Assembly (NCBI GenBank): GCA_013396995.1
Contig: VWZP01009169.1
Location: 1-64,000, forward strand
Reading direction: 5' to 3'
DNA length: 64,000 bases
Origin: Dicaeum eximium
Taxonomy: Eukaryota > Chordata > Aves > Passeriformes > Dicaeidae
Part shown: piece after piece, positions 13,301 through 27,300 of the stretch
Layout of the letters: each line of letters opens with the position of its first letter
Position numbering within the stretch: the stretch's first letter is position 1
The notes under the pieces: model-generated
Seen by the model: only the letters and a program-made list of their open reading frames with translations
What the model was told of the DNA's origin: nothing
Database searches by the model: none
Made by a program: the position numbers and the translations under genes

Positions 13301-14789
13301 TCTGGAAGCAGCACAGCAGGTAACCAGCAGGTGCAGTAGGCTTGCTGCTTTGAGGATGCCAGGATCAAGAACTTTCAAAAGACCCGGAGAACTGCTGACC
13401 ACCCATCTAAAACCTGCAGAAGGAGCAGTGTTCCCTTGGTTCTGTGTCCCAGGCTGCTGCTCAGAGATGGATGGCGTGGAGAGCCACTCTGGTATGAGCA
13501 GTGTCCCTCTCCATGGAGACCCAGAGATAGATGTAGCCTCTGTAGCCTCCCAAAGCAAGCTGAAACTGCCAATGAAGGATCTGCATTTCTTTATGGATAG
13601 ACACTGGTTTAGTTTGCTATATGCTAATTTTAATGGACCAGATCATGTGAAAAATACAGGATCCCTATTCTAGCCCAGCAGGAATAGGAGCTGCTAGTGG
13701 AGCACAGCTGCTTTTCCAAAGAACTGCCATGGCTTCCCTGACAAGATGTTACATTGACAAGTTTTAAGGTTTTTTTTATTATCTGATTTAGATCAAACTA
13801 CAGGATTTCAGAGGAAGTCAGGAACTGTCCAATAGCCATTTCCATTGCACTGTATGAAGCACTGAGAAAGAATGTATTTATTCTAGGGGGGGTGATAGGA
13901 CTAAGGTGCTGTAGACATAAAAAACCTCTGCCTGCTGCAAAGCTGTTCCAATGACAAATCTGTCATATACTTCTGCATGGCTGAAGAAACCTTTAGAAAA
14001 TAAAATTTCATTTGGAACATTTATCTTTTCTTCAAGAGCAGCTCCATTAAACACAACCACTCACCCACTAACAAACAATGCAGTAGGTACTTTTGGGTAT
14101 TGATCACCTTCCTAGAAGCTGATAGGCACTCCTGGCCATTGGATGCCACAAGTGAGTTCACCTGGAACTCAAATTAGTTTTAACTCATGAACTATTGTCA
14201 TGTTTCCTTTCAATAGGTTGCAAGTTGCTCAAACTCTCTTGTAGGTTTGCTGGTGATTAGGGAAACACAGAAAAGGGAACACATTCTGTGTCTGGACAGG
14301 TCATGCCCTAGCCAATGTTCATTAGCAGTGCACAGGGACATGTCCTGCTCAGCATGCACAACACAGCAAAACACATCCCCTTGCCAGGCGTGGGGAGAGA
14401 TGGGCAGGGACACCACCAGCTCCGACAGCCACAGGACAGCACTCCCATTTATCAGTGCCCTCAACTTCCAGAGAAGTCTCTCTACTGTTAAAACACATGC
14501 ACTCATCTGCCCTTTGCAAATTCCAGTGCCAACACCGTTCAGTGCTGGCAAAGCAAGTCCTCAGAGGCTGCTGCCAACTCTGTGCCAGAGCTTGGGATGT
14601 TTGGGGAAGATGCCTCACACAAACCAAACCACAGCACCTGATGCTCATGTCAGCCTAACAGCCTAAAGCTTAACTACAGGAAACCCTTGGACAGTCTCAC
14701 TGTCCTTCAAAACCAAACATCAGTTGGGTGGCACAGCCAAAACAAGCTGTAGGTACAAGGGGAGTAACACACAGAGCCAACTTTTTTTT

Positions 14790-17700
14790 TATAAAAGTAT
14801 TTTTAATAAACTGATGGATTTAAGATGCTAGACAACTTGTTGCCATGTACAGGTAACAAAAGTCAAAATTCTTTGAATTTTATACAAATACTATGTAGTA
14901 AACTTGAATACAAGTTTACAAAAAATGCATCAGTGAATATTCAGCTTGTAACCAACTTCCAACAGTGAAAATTATCATCTATCAATAGTGATCAGAATTG
15001 CATTGCAAATTTTAGAAGTAATGCAACTATGTTCTTGTTTTACCAAGCCACTCCGAAGTTACAGGTGCACACTGACAGTACATTGGATTTTTTTGGCTTG
15101 CTGAACAGAAAATGGCATTTAAATAAAATGACTGAGTTAAACAATGCAATACATATCAAAAGTACTATCTCACAGAAAATGAAACAAGAATGATAAAGTA
15201 AACAGAGCAGAACCCTGAAGTGGTGATATTTTTCTACCCGTTTTGATGGAAAAGGTTCCACAGGTGTCCAGCTTTCTCACAGCATTCTGAAGTGTTCTAG
15301 TCCTAGCACAGTGTGGTCATTAGGAGACTAATCCCTGCTTGGCAGTAATGCTGGTGAAAGGTAACTTGCTCTATTGCTAACAAATCGGAGTAACCACTGG
15401 CAGGGTGACTTGCAGGCATCCAGCAGAGGCTGAGCTGACAGCACACAATTGAAGTTATTACAGTACTGCTCGCTTTGATTCAATACCCAACAACCTTCAG
15501 GGTTCAGGTGTCAGTTTCCTCACAGGATTTACAAATGGATGATTTCCAAACAAACAGAAAGAAGTCGTTATGGAGCATAAAACAGTATTTTCACCTGTAC
15601 AGCTAACAATAAAATGAATGTTTTTGTTACAAACTTTCCAGTCTGCTTTATAAAAAATAGTCTTAGTTTTACTTCTAAATAAAAACTGTGCTGTGATCTG
15701 TCACGTTCTTGCATTGTACATGCTGTAATTGTGTGTGTTAATGAAGGTGTAGAGATTTGTGACCTAGCGCTCTGGATGTATCAGAAGCCTAAAAAGCTGA
15801 TTTTGGTACATAAAAGGTAGCAATGAAAATTCATTCTATTTATTTTTCCTAAAGCCTAGGAAAAGCTACAGTACGTTGCTAGATCAGTGGCCTCAACCCT
15901 GAGCTGAAATAAAGGACCTGCCCTGGCCAAGAGACTTAGTCACATTACTACCACAGCTGCACAGCAGAGACAAAACAACCTGTCTGCAGCCTGTTGTGGG
16001 AGCTGTGAGTAGTGTGAGATTCAGTTCTGTAATGCTTGAGAGTTGACTGGAGACCACCATATTCATTTTCACTACAGGGAAAAGAAGGAAAGGAAAAATC
16101 AAATTCAGAGTGGAAAGCACTCAACAGGGAGGATCAGTATATCCAGCTTCTGGAGATCAAACCGAGAATGAAGTTAGCGGCAGACTCACCAGTCTTAAGC
16201 ATTTCCCACTTGATAGAAGAGATTATTAGAACACGTACCAAAATACAGTTATGGAGACTTTTACTATTATCTCGCTCTTTCCAGAAAGAGTCTCACTTGA
16301 TTTCCCCCCCAGAACTGAACATATCTCTCTCTGTACTACACCGCATCACAGAAGATCAGTGAAAACCTAAAGTCTGTCTGATGAAGGATTCAACCCAGGT
16401 GGCAGCAGAAAAACTTCCACTTGTTTTTAACACAAGTTGGAGCTGGCAACCATAATTACGGCCAACCATTACTATGATACGGCTACTGCACCTTCCCGTA
16501 GGATTCAATGGCAGCACTACCCACGGCCAGGAGCATTCATAACATGAAGCATTTTGCCTTCCAAGAGGACTTCTTTTTGCTTTTAAACAGCAGAAACTGC
16601 AGAGTCAGTGTTTCATTCAACAGAAAAACTAAACCCAGCAGAAGACTGTAAATAAAGCTCATAAGAATCATCTGTATTTCTAGTAGTGCACACTTCTCTG
16701 TGAGCTGATCAGGGATGGTATGTTTTTTGTTAGTTTAAGGCAGCAAGTCTTACAAAATACTCAAGCTCACCTCCCTCATGTTTGTGCTACTGTAGCCTTA
16801 TGTGCACAATAGAACCTCACTAATTTACACTAATGATTGGAAGAACAATTAATTCTCTTGGTAAGTGAACAAGAATAAGGCATTCCGTTATATATTCTGA
16901 TCACTAATTATAATTTAGATCTAATTATAATCTACCAGCAAACATACTTCTGTGTTTTAGAAAATAATATCTCTTACCTTCAGATATAATTATGTGTGCA
17001 GATTAGTGGGTTCTGCTGTGTAAACACGCAGGTGCATGAGCAATTTTCAGGTTTTTCTTCATTACATCTGATAAGAAAGTTAATGCCACAGATAGAGACT
17101 GTGGGAAAATAAATTAGGATTTCTCTATCATTTGTGCGGATATGCACAACTGGGCAGCAATTTATAGCTCAAAAAAAGAAGGACACGAATGTTTACAAAC
17201 TCAAATGAAGCAAAATCAGCAGCAGGAAGCAAAGGCCACTCCCCAACATAAATGGCTTGTTTTACATGATTCCAAACTATATGAAACAAAGAAAAAAGGA
17301 ATACAAGTACTTACTTATATATACAAGTTTGAAATCAAGTAAAGCAAAGAAGTGAAAAATTTGCTGATGCTTCTAGCAGATATTCACATGTTTAAATGCT
17401 GAAGTAAACAGCAAGTAAAGACAGGAGACAGGATGAAAACTAAATGGCTGAATTGGAAAAAAAAAAAAGAAATTGATTGATGTGCATTGCAATGAGATAG
17501 AAATTTCCCTTCATATGTGCAAAAATCCACAGTTTCATTAATGTAGAGGTCATACTTCAAGGAACAGATTTTAGACCAAGCCAGTCTCCCTACATCCTGG
17601 AATCTACCTGTTTACATCAGCCACTTTAAGCACACAGTACCCTGTTCACATATATAGTATTCAGCAGTTTCTGGCATTCCTCAATTTAATGTTCTCCTGC

Positions 17701-18149
17701 CTTAAATCTTGAAAACAAAGGGGAAAGTTCATCCAGGGCATCATACCACTGGTTTTGATTTATACCAACAGTTAAATCAAACTCAAATTCTTTCTTCTTC
17801 CATGGTGGCAGGAGTCCTTATTAGGACTTGTAAACAGCAGTACACAATACTGTAAACAAATCATTTAAGTTCTGCTTTATGCAAGATGTTAAGTTAACTC
17901 AGATCTACCAAACAGGTGAAAATGAAAAGGGTAGCTTCACACAAAATCCTTCCCTCTTCTCCCAGCAATTCCTTTCACTACATGAATAATCCTGAGCTGA
18001 AACAGGGGTTGATGAGAGCTTTTTTTTTGCATATAAAAACAATGTTCTAGAGTTGGCTCTCATGTTCTGTCAGGAAGTCAGTTGCTGAAGAGATCAAACT
18101 GAAGTATTTCAAAAGTATTTCTGAAGTATTTGCTACTTTGGAGGAGGAC
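14790..18149 (-). other. DESI2: Probable DESI2 3' UTR
   Basis: About 3.3 kb of AT-rich sequence follows the stop codon on the minus strand with no credible coding frame. An ATTAAA-type signal on the minus strand (plus 14802-14807) lies just before an A-rich stretch (plus T run 14782-14790), a plausible transcript end. A canonical AATAAA (plus tttatt near 15838) could give a shorter form. The UTR extent is inferred from these signals only; RNA evidence is absent. Confidence 0.5.
14802..14807 (-). terminator. Candidate distal polyadenylation signal (ATTAAA) of DESI2
   Basis: Minus-strand ATTAAA followed 12-20 bases downstream by the region where the transcript would be cleaved. It is the common variant of the polyadenylation hexamer. 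The hexamer is frequent by chance in AT-rich DNA, so this is suggestive only. Confidence 0.35.
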
Positions 18150-18383
18150 TTATAATTTGGTGTGGCGTCCAGTTCTAGACCCAGATGCTGAGCTTGCCAA
18201 GGAAGCTGATGCTGCTGCATCCTCAGCTTCCTCCAGCTCATCGTGTAGCTCCTGGCTAACGCTAGACTGGAGGGCTGCAGGAGTTAGCCACTCCTTTGGC
18301 AGGCAGCTCTGGAGGAAGGGTATACAAGAGCTGAAGTAGGCAAGGCGATTCACCCATCGTGGAATCTCTTTTCCACAGAGAAT
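18150..18383 (-). CDS. DESI2: DESI2 coding exon 5 (residues 117-193 and stop)
   Basis: 234 nt from a CCATAG acceptor to TAA (plus-strand 18150-18152). It encodes ILCGKEIPRWVNRLAYF, then FLQSCLPKEWLTPAALQSS, then the acidic and Ala/Ser-rich tail ending TGRHTKL. The tail differs from mammals at a few Ala/Ser/Val/Leu positions, as expected for a loosely constrained C terminus. The plus-strand frame over the same bases is an antisense shadow. Confidence 0.96.
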   Translation of the reverse strand: MLCGKEIPRWVNRLAYFSSCIPFLQSCLPKEWLTPAALQSSVSQELHDELEEAEDAAASASLASSASGSRTGRHTKL

Positions 18384-21300
18384 CTATGGGGGAAGGAAAA
18401 ATAAAGGGTTAATTTGTTTTCTGGATTCACCAGTAACAAAACTGCAGTACTGTAAATAAGTAGCAAACGCTGCAGCAGCCTTACAGTTTACACATCACAA
18501 ATGCCAGTCAAGAAGCACCCAAGTCAGCTGCACTATGACAACTTTCTCCATCAGTAAAGGCAGCATTCCAAGACCCACAAAGACACCTATATTCCATTGT
18601 GAAAGCTGGACACATGGTTGGTTCTATGATTTTCTTAGAAGTCCTGAAAAGCCTAACGACCTCACTCTTTTTCAATAACTTCTGTAATAAAAGGCACAGA
18701 AACTAGTTAAGCTATGGCTTCTATTCAGTGCTAATTCCTCAGAAACAGAAATTGCAGGAGAAACTTCACTATTACAAAAAAGCACTCTGAAATCAAGTGG
18801 CCAGAAAGACAGTGTCAATACCACAACTGCATGGAGTTACACACACAGCTGAGGCTCTTTACTGTGGTGGCCTCTGACAACTTCCACAAGACATCACTAT
18901 CCTACAACACAGGCCAAGCACACACTTCGGTTCACTGGAACAAGAGAAGCTAAACAATGCACAGCTGGGTTCAACTCCTCTAAAATTTATCAAGTTGCAT
19001 TAAGTACTTATTTTTACTGCGCATTAGTCATTAAACAATTTTGTTGTCACTATTCAAGGAGTGAGCTACTTTACTTAACTACCTCCACATTCATTTCTGG
19101 TATTACAGTGCAAATCTGGAGAACAGGAACATTACTCTGCTGTGACTGAGCAGCATTTAACTTGCAATTATACCCATTTTTATAGTCAATTTGAACACTA
19201 AATAGGACAAGACCTAAAACAGAAACAACATGACCATGCAGCTGAAAAGTATGGCAAACCCCTGGCCATATAGGCCAGATTTCACACCAACTGCAGCTTT
19301 GTCAGTGTCTCACCCTACTTACTTGTACCAGCATTGCACATGTATCATCATCTCAATAGGATTTTCCACTACCACTGGAAGATCAGTCTACATAAAACAC
19401 AGGCTATACAGTAAGTATACTTTAACTAGTTTGGAAAAAAAATCCAATTAAAATCTATGAAAGTTCACATGGGAAAAACAGCCATCCTTGTTTTGGAGTG
19501 TTTCCATGAAACATTAGAATGAATTCTGTCAAGCAGAGATTGACAACTATCAATGAAAAGCGAAGTTTCCATTCCCCTCTTTGTCCTGGCCCCCTTCCCT
19601 TGTGTGGATACACATGTGAATGATCAGGCATTCAATCATATTGGCAAACTGATCATGTCACAACAAAGCCGAGGGGAAAAAGCCAAGCCCATTCGACTCC
19701 TCGGTCAGATACTTTGCATGGCCACTCAAGGATCTACATGACCAGGAGACAGGTGCTGGCAGAGCAATAACTTGACCAAAGCCTCTCAAGCAGAAGATTA
19801 ACATTATCTGGGTAACTTTAACACCTTTGCTATTCTTTAACACTAGGTCGTAACTTTGAAAATTATTCAGTGTGATGGTTCTGTGGGGAAACACAAATAA
19901 TCTGATAAAAATAACAAGTAGTTCTATCTTCAGTAGCAATCCCTGAAACAACTAAAATTATTCTGAAATCTTGTTAATACTTTATTTACTAGGTATCTCT
20001 TTAGGGATGCACCTCTGCTCTAACACAAGCAATGTATGACATCAATATTCAGCAGCAAAATCTGGTGCTTTGGACATAAGCACAAATACAACCTGAAAAA
20101 TGATGATATTTGCCCAAGGCAACAGAGATACGAAGTTGAAAATTAAACCAAACATTACAAAGGACTAGAAGGATATGATGTTCTGTAGCCACCTTTCTAT
20201 AGACCTTTATGTTTGTTTACCTCAGATAAAGCTGAAGAAAAGTGATTGCAGTTTTTGTGCATTAGGTGATAAGCATTTCCTTTGAATTCCTTTCCAAGCT
20301 CTTCTACTATTTTTTCTATATCATCTTCCATAAAGTCAGTACTGCCTAGAACCACAGCCTCTCTAGAAGAGAAATACAGAGTAGAAAGTGATCAGGCTCC
20401 TATGATGTAGGTAGACTACTGTTCATACATTGTTCAAAAGTCACTCCACTGTGGGTAGCAAGATCTTTCTGTTCTCCAAGAATAACAAAGGTTCTTTCTA
20501 TTCCATTTTGTGGCACCACTTTCATCTTTATCATGAGAGATTATGTTTTCTTGCTGATTATCCACCTTGAAAAAGTTACTGCATTGCTTTCACTGTATGA
20601 GTAATAAAAGTTAGCCACAAGCCCACAAAATTTGTATGCATTTCAGGAATTTAATGGTATGCTAAAAAAAAGTTCTTTGCTGTAGACACTTCATTGTCTT
20701 GTCACCTCTGCCTGTTTTTCATTTCTATGCAAACACATGAATTTCTCAGAAAGTCAGAAATCCTGTACAATTCAATACATCTATCCTCAAAAATAAATGC
20801 AACAAAATGTCTTTTTCATATGCTTTCTCAAAAAGCAAGAAAACAGGTAATCTTTCTTACTTAAATTTAAATGTTTCTCCTAGCTCAGAAGCATTTCCTG
20901 GTGAAATCTCAAATATTCCAGAAAAAGGGTATGGATGACCACCATAGGCAAATTCTGAAAGAGAAAGATCAGATTTAACAAAACCAGCATCTGATGATGG
21001 TAAAAAACAGCAGAGCTCACTGACTGGAAGTTGACTTCACAAGGATCTAAAGCTAGCAACCAGACACGTTATTTACACGGGGAGCAAATTAAATGAGCTG
21101 GAAATTAATAGTTTTGTCAGTTACTACTCAGCCCAAGTAAAAACTGACAGGAAATTTCCTACATCAGTGTACAGGTTTAACTTGAATAACTTTGCAGAAA
21201 GCACATACTGTTTTCATTGTAGAAGTCAGCATTTACAAGTTAAATTGTACATCTTTATACATACTTGTCTTTAGAATTCCACTTACACACTGAATTGGGG

Positions 21301-24300
21301 ATTCAAAGCACTGCATCCTCAGAGGTCTGATGGCACTTCTATTCACAGTGTACACTACAATCCTCAGTGTGGCAGTGCGTAGTGGCCTAACAGGTTCTTC
21401 AAATTTCTTGATTTGCAAGAGTTCAATTGTCACAAGTTCTTTACTCTAACAAGAAAGCAAACCAGTGCATGCATCTCAAGCCTGCACACAGCATCTGCTG
21501 GCTCAAGCACTCACACTACATGGAAGTATCACGGTGTGCTGCAGCTTCCGTCTGTGTCTGTGAGATAACAGAGCACGCAGCACCCAGAGTGTAATAAAAA
21601 GCTTTAAGCATGACTTCACGCTTCCTTTCCTCAAAATTCCTAGCACATCACCCAAGTCTAGCATTCAGTTGAGTGGAAAATCTTTTTTACAACAGGTTAA
21701 TAAATAAAAGGTTTGATGTGCCTGGAAAAATGCAAGTCATTGTTCTAGCAGGGGCATGACCTGCTGTATGAGAAAGCTCCTATAATCCCAACAGGAAGGG
21801 AGGCACATGTATTTGGCACAGCTCAAAAACTGGGTTTCAGGCACAGCACTATTAAGGGTCGGGTCTTTCTGGGTCAGATTAAAATAAATAAAAAAATAAA
21901 TTTTAACAATAAGCATTGTATTTTGTCAGTTTGTTGTTTTGGTAACACGTGCAAAATCAGATACACTGTGACCATTACAGTAGCCGAAACATAGTTTAAG
22001 GTAACTTTGGGCAGTGTGGTCATTGGAGTACATGCCCTGCCTTTTGCTCCTTCCCCTCACCTCCCAACACATTAAAAAAAAAAAAAACCAAAAAAACCCC
22101 ACCAAACAAACAAACAAAAAAACCCCAAAACAAACCCAAGGCAGTAGATTTTCCTTCTTTAACTGGACTACTTTCAGCAACACCATCACCTCAGAGTGTC
22201 ATTAAACTCTGGGCAGAAACACCTCAGACCTGAGCCCGAGCTATGGCGTGCACAGAAACCCTTCTGGCTGCAGTGTAGGTTCAAAGTGGCCTCAACAGAC
22301 CAGGAGGCTGTAGCACCCAAGCACAACCTACTTAGCAAAATTGAAAAGCACTGCTGTTATTTATCACAAGGGCATCTTTTATGAACACTATGCATGGGAT
22401 GCCTTTGAAAGAAACTGTCTCTAAAATAAACCAACCTACCAAAATGGAATAGAGTTTTTCCTGAGCATCATGCGCTTTTAGGTGCCTCTGCAACACATTG
22501 TTGTTCCTGTAGTTAAAAATTACCTCCTTGCATTAAGTGCTGGCAGAAAACTGAGGAAAGGATTCAACCATTCTTACACAAAGCACACATTTGTTTTATG
22601 TAGTTTTTTTTAAAGTATTTCCAAATTGAAAACAAAGATATCTATGCCTGGCTGAATAAGTTGCACACTTTTTCATAGTTGCATAGCTTTATACAAAATA
22701 ATGCACAACAGATTATTGGTGTCCAAGGCTTTTTTCCAGAGGCAGAATACATGAGAAAAGAGATGAACAGGTTTCAGGACCTAGGCTCCCCTCGCTACCT
22801 GAAAAAAGCTTTTTAAATAACAGTATTATTGAAACAAAAAGTATGTTATGCTTTCCTTGTACATACCTCGGCCATACACCTCTATACCTGAATGAAACAC
22901 TCCAATTCCAAGGGAAGAAGTATATTCATTCATCCAATACTAAAAGGAAAGAAGGGGGAAAAAAAAACCAAACATAACTCTAGTTAGTTTGCAGTACAGA
23001 TTTATCTTCTCAGAGCAGACTGTCCCCCCACACCAAAAGCATTAAATCCTATCACAAAGTATTAAAGCCTATCACAAAGTGTAAACTGCACAGTCCATTT
23101 TACAGGAAGAGAATGTCACAGGGATCTAATTCTTTTAGGTTCTATTCCAGTGTTTTAGTGCTGTCAAAGTCTGTCAGCCAAGGAGTCTGTACCTGGGAGA
23201 AATCCAGATTAACCTTCTATTTGTCAACAAGCTGTAGGTTGTAAAGTTTGCCATTAGGTGGAATACATTCTAGAATTAATTACTGTAATTTTAAGGAGCA
23301 CATTTTTATTCAAAGTACATTGGAATGTAGGACTGTGAGATACACACACCGACTGTCATTAATAGTAATGACCACACCTGCATATGAACAGATGAGCACA
23401 AGACATACTCAGAGGTGGACTGAAATTACCTTATTATATTTTGTCTTTGAATACTCAATTAAAGGTCACCATAGAAGAGACAAAGATCTCTCCAGGCTGC
23501 TGATGCATGAGCCTCCAAACATGAGGTTTAAGTCCTTTGCACAGGTCTGACACTTATTTCCAATGTATCACTTGTATTGTAGCCAACAGAAAACAGATGC
23601 ATTTCAAAAGGGATCAGAAGTGAAAACTTTTCTAAAATGGGGAAAAAACAGTAAAGAAAAGAAACTTCCCTTTCTCTTTTACAAAAGTGCAGCAACAGCA
23701 AGTGTCTATCAGAAGCTGTTACCCTCAAGACCTCAAAGATGCAGAACTCTGGAAAAGGAAAACCTCAAAGTATTCTTTCCCTGTCTATATCACCACTCTC
23801 AAAGTATCAGTCTACAAGCATTAAGTGACACACAATTTGAGAAGGAACCTGAAACAAAGTCTAAAAAAAAAAAGAAAAAAAGCCTGTTTTCCTGCGGACT
23901 GGAATTGGCTAGCAAGAAAAACCCCAGGAAAATACAAGGAAAATATTATTTTGTCAATTATTCCAGTAACAGGACTTTTTCTTCCCAGAGCTTCTCTTCT
24001 TTTACAAAGCAGACTTCAAAAAGTCAACTGGCAGGCAGGATACAGGCTGAGGTAGTACCCCCAGTAAATTAATACTGGTTTAGCAGGCTGGCAGAAAAAA
24101 AGAAGCTATCTTTTCACACAACCTGTTGACATGATCAGTGTTTTCTGATGCAAAGCCACTATGCAGCACAACCGATGACAAAAACGTAAAAGGTTGCAGG
24201 TGTCACACTCGAAGATGTGCTGGCTGGAGCCAGTGTGTAATTTACAGTGCCACTGCAAACATTACAGCGTGTAAGCTTTTTGTCTCCCAATAAAAATGAT

Positions 24301-27300
24301 ACACTAAACCTCAGGTTGACAGGCTATTAATAAAAACAAAAAAGTTAAATGGCAAAAAGAGCACATCATGCCAATAGTCACAAACAGACAAGCCAGCTGT
24401 GGGAAATTTTGTCAATATGAATTAAGAGAAGGCAGATTTTTTGCCTAATATTTATTTAAAGCTCAACTGTGACCTATGGATAAATTTTGCTTAAGACTAA
24501 ACTTGACCATTTGCTTTAAATTCTGGCTTTGTCACTGTAGTGCTATGTTAGCTAGTAGGGTATGGATGACTACACTAAATCATCACCTTAGTCTATTTAA
24601 AGGGCTTAGCAGTTCTTTCCTTCCACCCCCCAGAAAAGAGCGGAGAGCAAGCCTGTATGAACAAACTACACCCAGAAATACACTGCATTAATTTACTCTG
24701 TATAGAAAGACATACATCAGGGAGAATACGAAGAGGGCAAGAAAGGAGAAGGACGTGAAGACAACTCATCTTAGTAGGGTTGTGAGCATAAAAAAATGGA
24801 TTCTGCTCACAAGGTAAAATCGAAGTCCCCAGGAAAACAGAAGAGCTACTGCAACATAAATGTGTTCCAGTTCTGAAGTCCTTCCTATTCCACAGTTTAC
24901 CAGCTCACCATTTTAAAATATTTTCAGGTTTATATTTATAGTCCAAACTGTAGGGACAGCCAACGTACAGTTTGTCATCACTGGAATAAAGTACATTTGC
25001 CTAATGGGAAGGTGTATCCAAATGAACCTAATCCAGAACTGAGCTAGACAGGGTCTCTGGTGCTCTAGTCTGTCCATCTCCTGGGCACTTGGGGCCAGAA
25101 AACTCAGAACCTGGCTGCTGAATTCCAAATAACCTACATATCATGTACCCATTGGATCTGTTAATGCCAAGCAAGGTTATAGCTGCTCTCTGAAAATAGA
25201 ACAAAACTTACACAAGATACTCTACATGCAGTGGGAGAGAATAAAGACTAGTTGGTTATTAGACAGAAAAAAATGTGGGAAAAAAAGTATTCACGGTACT
25301 CCCCACGCACAACCCCACGAAACCAAATACAAAGTGAGTCACCAAACCTTCTCACTGACCCGCACAGAAGCGGATGAAGGGGATGGAAAGCTGATCCAAC
25401 AAGGTGTTCAGCACAGCCTGTCCCTATCCAAGCATGGACTCCTCCTTACTGGTGCCACCTTAACACTCGGGCTTCGCTACACTGCACGAAGTGAGCACTG
25501 GTGGCAAATAAAATCAAAGTTAGCAGCTTTGGAAGAAGTGCCTGAAGCAAACTAGCACTTTGCTTCGTATTTCCAGTAAGAACAGAATAGGTTAATTGAA
25601 GATAAAAGAATTTCAATGAGGTAGAATTACTTTCCCCTTAAGAACAGTAATTATATCTAATTATTACTTAATCTGGATGAGCTATTGGAAGGCTGGTCCC
25701 ATTTACTCATTGAACAAAATGCCTTATCTCACTGAAGGAAGAAATGCAGGACAAATGCAACAAAGAGGGCTGAATTTGGCTGCAGCTGAAAAGATTATAT
25801 ACAACTTACAAAATAATGATTGTAAATTAAATTACATCTGTATAGCTCACTGGTTCAGTAACATGCCCAAACTGATCCCAAACGCTACATCCTTGTTTCC
25901 ATTACACAAACTGGATTTGCTTTAGTCTTCATATGGATTTTGCCATAGTATTATGGTGCAATCCCATATCTTCAATATTCTGCAATATGTCAGTCTTGTA
26001 AAACAGGATTTCAGGTTTAATCTATCATAAGGAAAATATTAGAGAAGTATTTTTCTATGTGCACAATAAAGTCATGTCACTACAATGAAAGAAAAACACT
26101 AATCCCAGTGCTTCAAAAATATCTTCAGAGCTTTCATTTACATTAATACTTCACCTTGTTACTACCTTATTTGACAAGGGAAAAAATACGATACTACTTG
26201 GGCACAAAAAAACTAGACTCCTAAAAATAGCAGTTAGTTAAAATGAAGCTATAAAGTACTCCAGTTCTGAAAACACAATATATCAAAGCCTTCACCCTAC
26301 CCTTTTAATGATCATAAAAGATGTTCAAAGGCATGAACTGTACCACGTAAATACGCCCTTAAGCTTCTCTCCCTCCACAAAGTTACCAGTACTTGAAAGT
26401 CGACTTTCTTCTACAACACACACATCCCCCTCACGCTCTGGTTGTATCAAAGATTTTCACTTTTTCAAGCACTAAGGACATAGGAAGGGTATACCCTCCA
26501 AAAGCAATCAATTCAGTCCAGTAAGGAGCTCCAACAGTAGCAAGGTCACTGAGTACTCCCCTGCATACCTAAGCAGCTGCCTGGGAAATGAAGCCACAGT
26601 TTGAGTTCAGGTTAAAATAAAGCTGTTCGTTGTTACAGAAATGTTGGTTCTCTCAATCAGGTGAATAACAATGTTATTTCTTCTTGTTCCAGAAGAGAAA
26701 CAAAAAAACCCAAACCTAAACTACAGAAAAGTCCCAAACCTATTTCCAAGTGACATGGAATGTCAGAAGCAAAGAGCAAACCTGCTAATGTCTCAAATAC
26801 ACAGCTGGCATGGTTTGGTGAATAAACATAACTTCAAAACTGCTATTACAGAAGACTGCACCTTCTTCCACCCACTCCTAGTGCCCCCAAATAAAGCAGT
26901 ACCATTGATTTCAGCAGGCTGTTGTACAAGCAGTAAAAACTGCTATGCAATATGCAAGTGAGGCTCTGGTCTCAAACAAGTTTCAAATGGACTGAGATGT
27001 GGTTTAGCAGAGGAGTATGATGAAGGACGTGCACTGGTGGTATCTTCCAGCCATCACACAAACCTGTGTTCTTCTCACCAGTTTGAAGGAAAACTGCTTC
27101 TCTAATGGTCAAATAAAGTAGATATTGCTACAAAACAACAAACAGGACTGAAGCAAGAAATAGAAATATTCTCCTCAGTGGTTTCATCTTATACTATGTA
27201 TAATCTGTGGTGATGTTCAGCGTCAACCATTAAAGTCACCCCTACATGTAATCAAACATTTGCAAATGAATGTGCTTGGCTGCTTCTTTTGGAGAGCAAG

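Larger units (their letters stand above)
2327..14789. other. Intergenic DNA downstream of DESI2
   Basis: About 12.5 kb. In mammals COX20 and then HNRNPU follow DESI2 on this side. I looked for their conserved peptides and saw none, so they presumably lie further left. The longest frame (minus 4924-5520, 198 codons) matches nothing known to me. Confidence 0.6.

Noticed and set aside
14247..14666. 139-codon plus-strand frame near the DESI2 3' end
   Set aside because: Overlapping frames of similar length on the opposite strand and no family match; chance frame.
23563..24072. 169-codon plus-strand frame inside DESI2 intron 1
   Set aside because: Lys/Ser-rich product of A-rich intronic DNA, antisense to the gene, no splice or family support.
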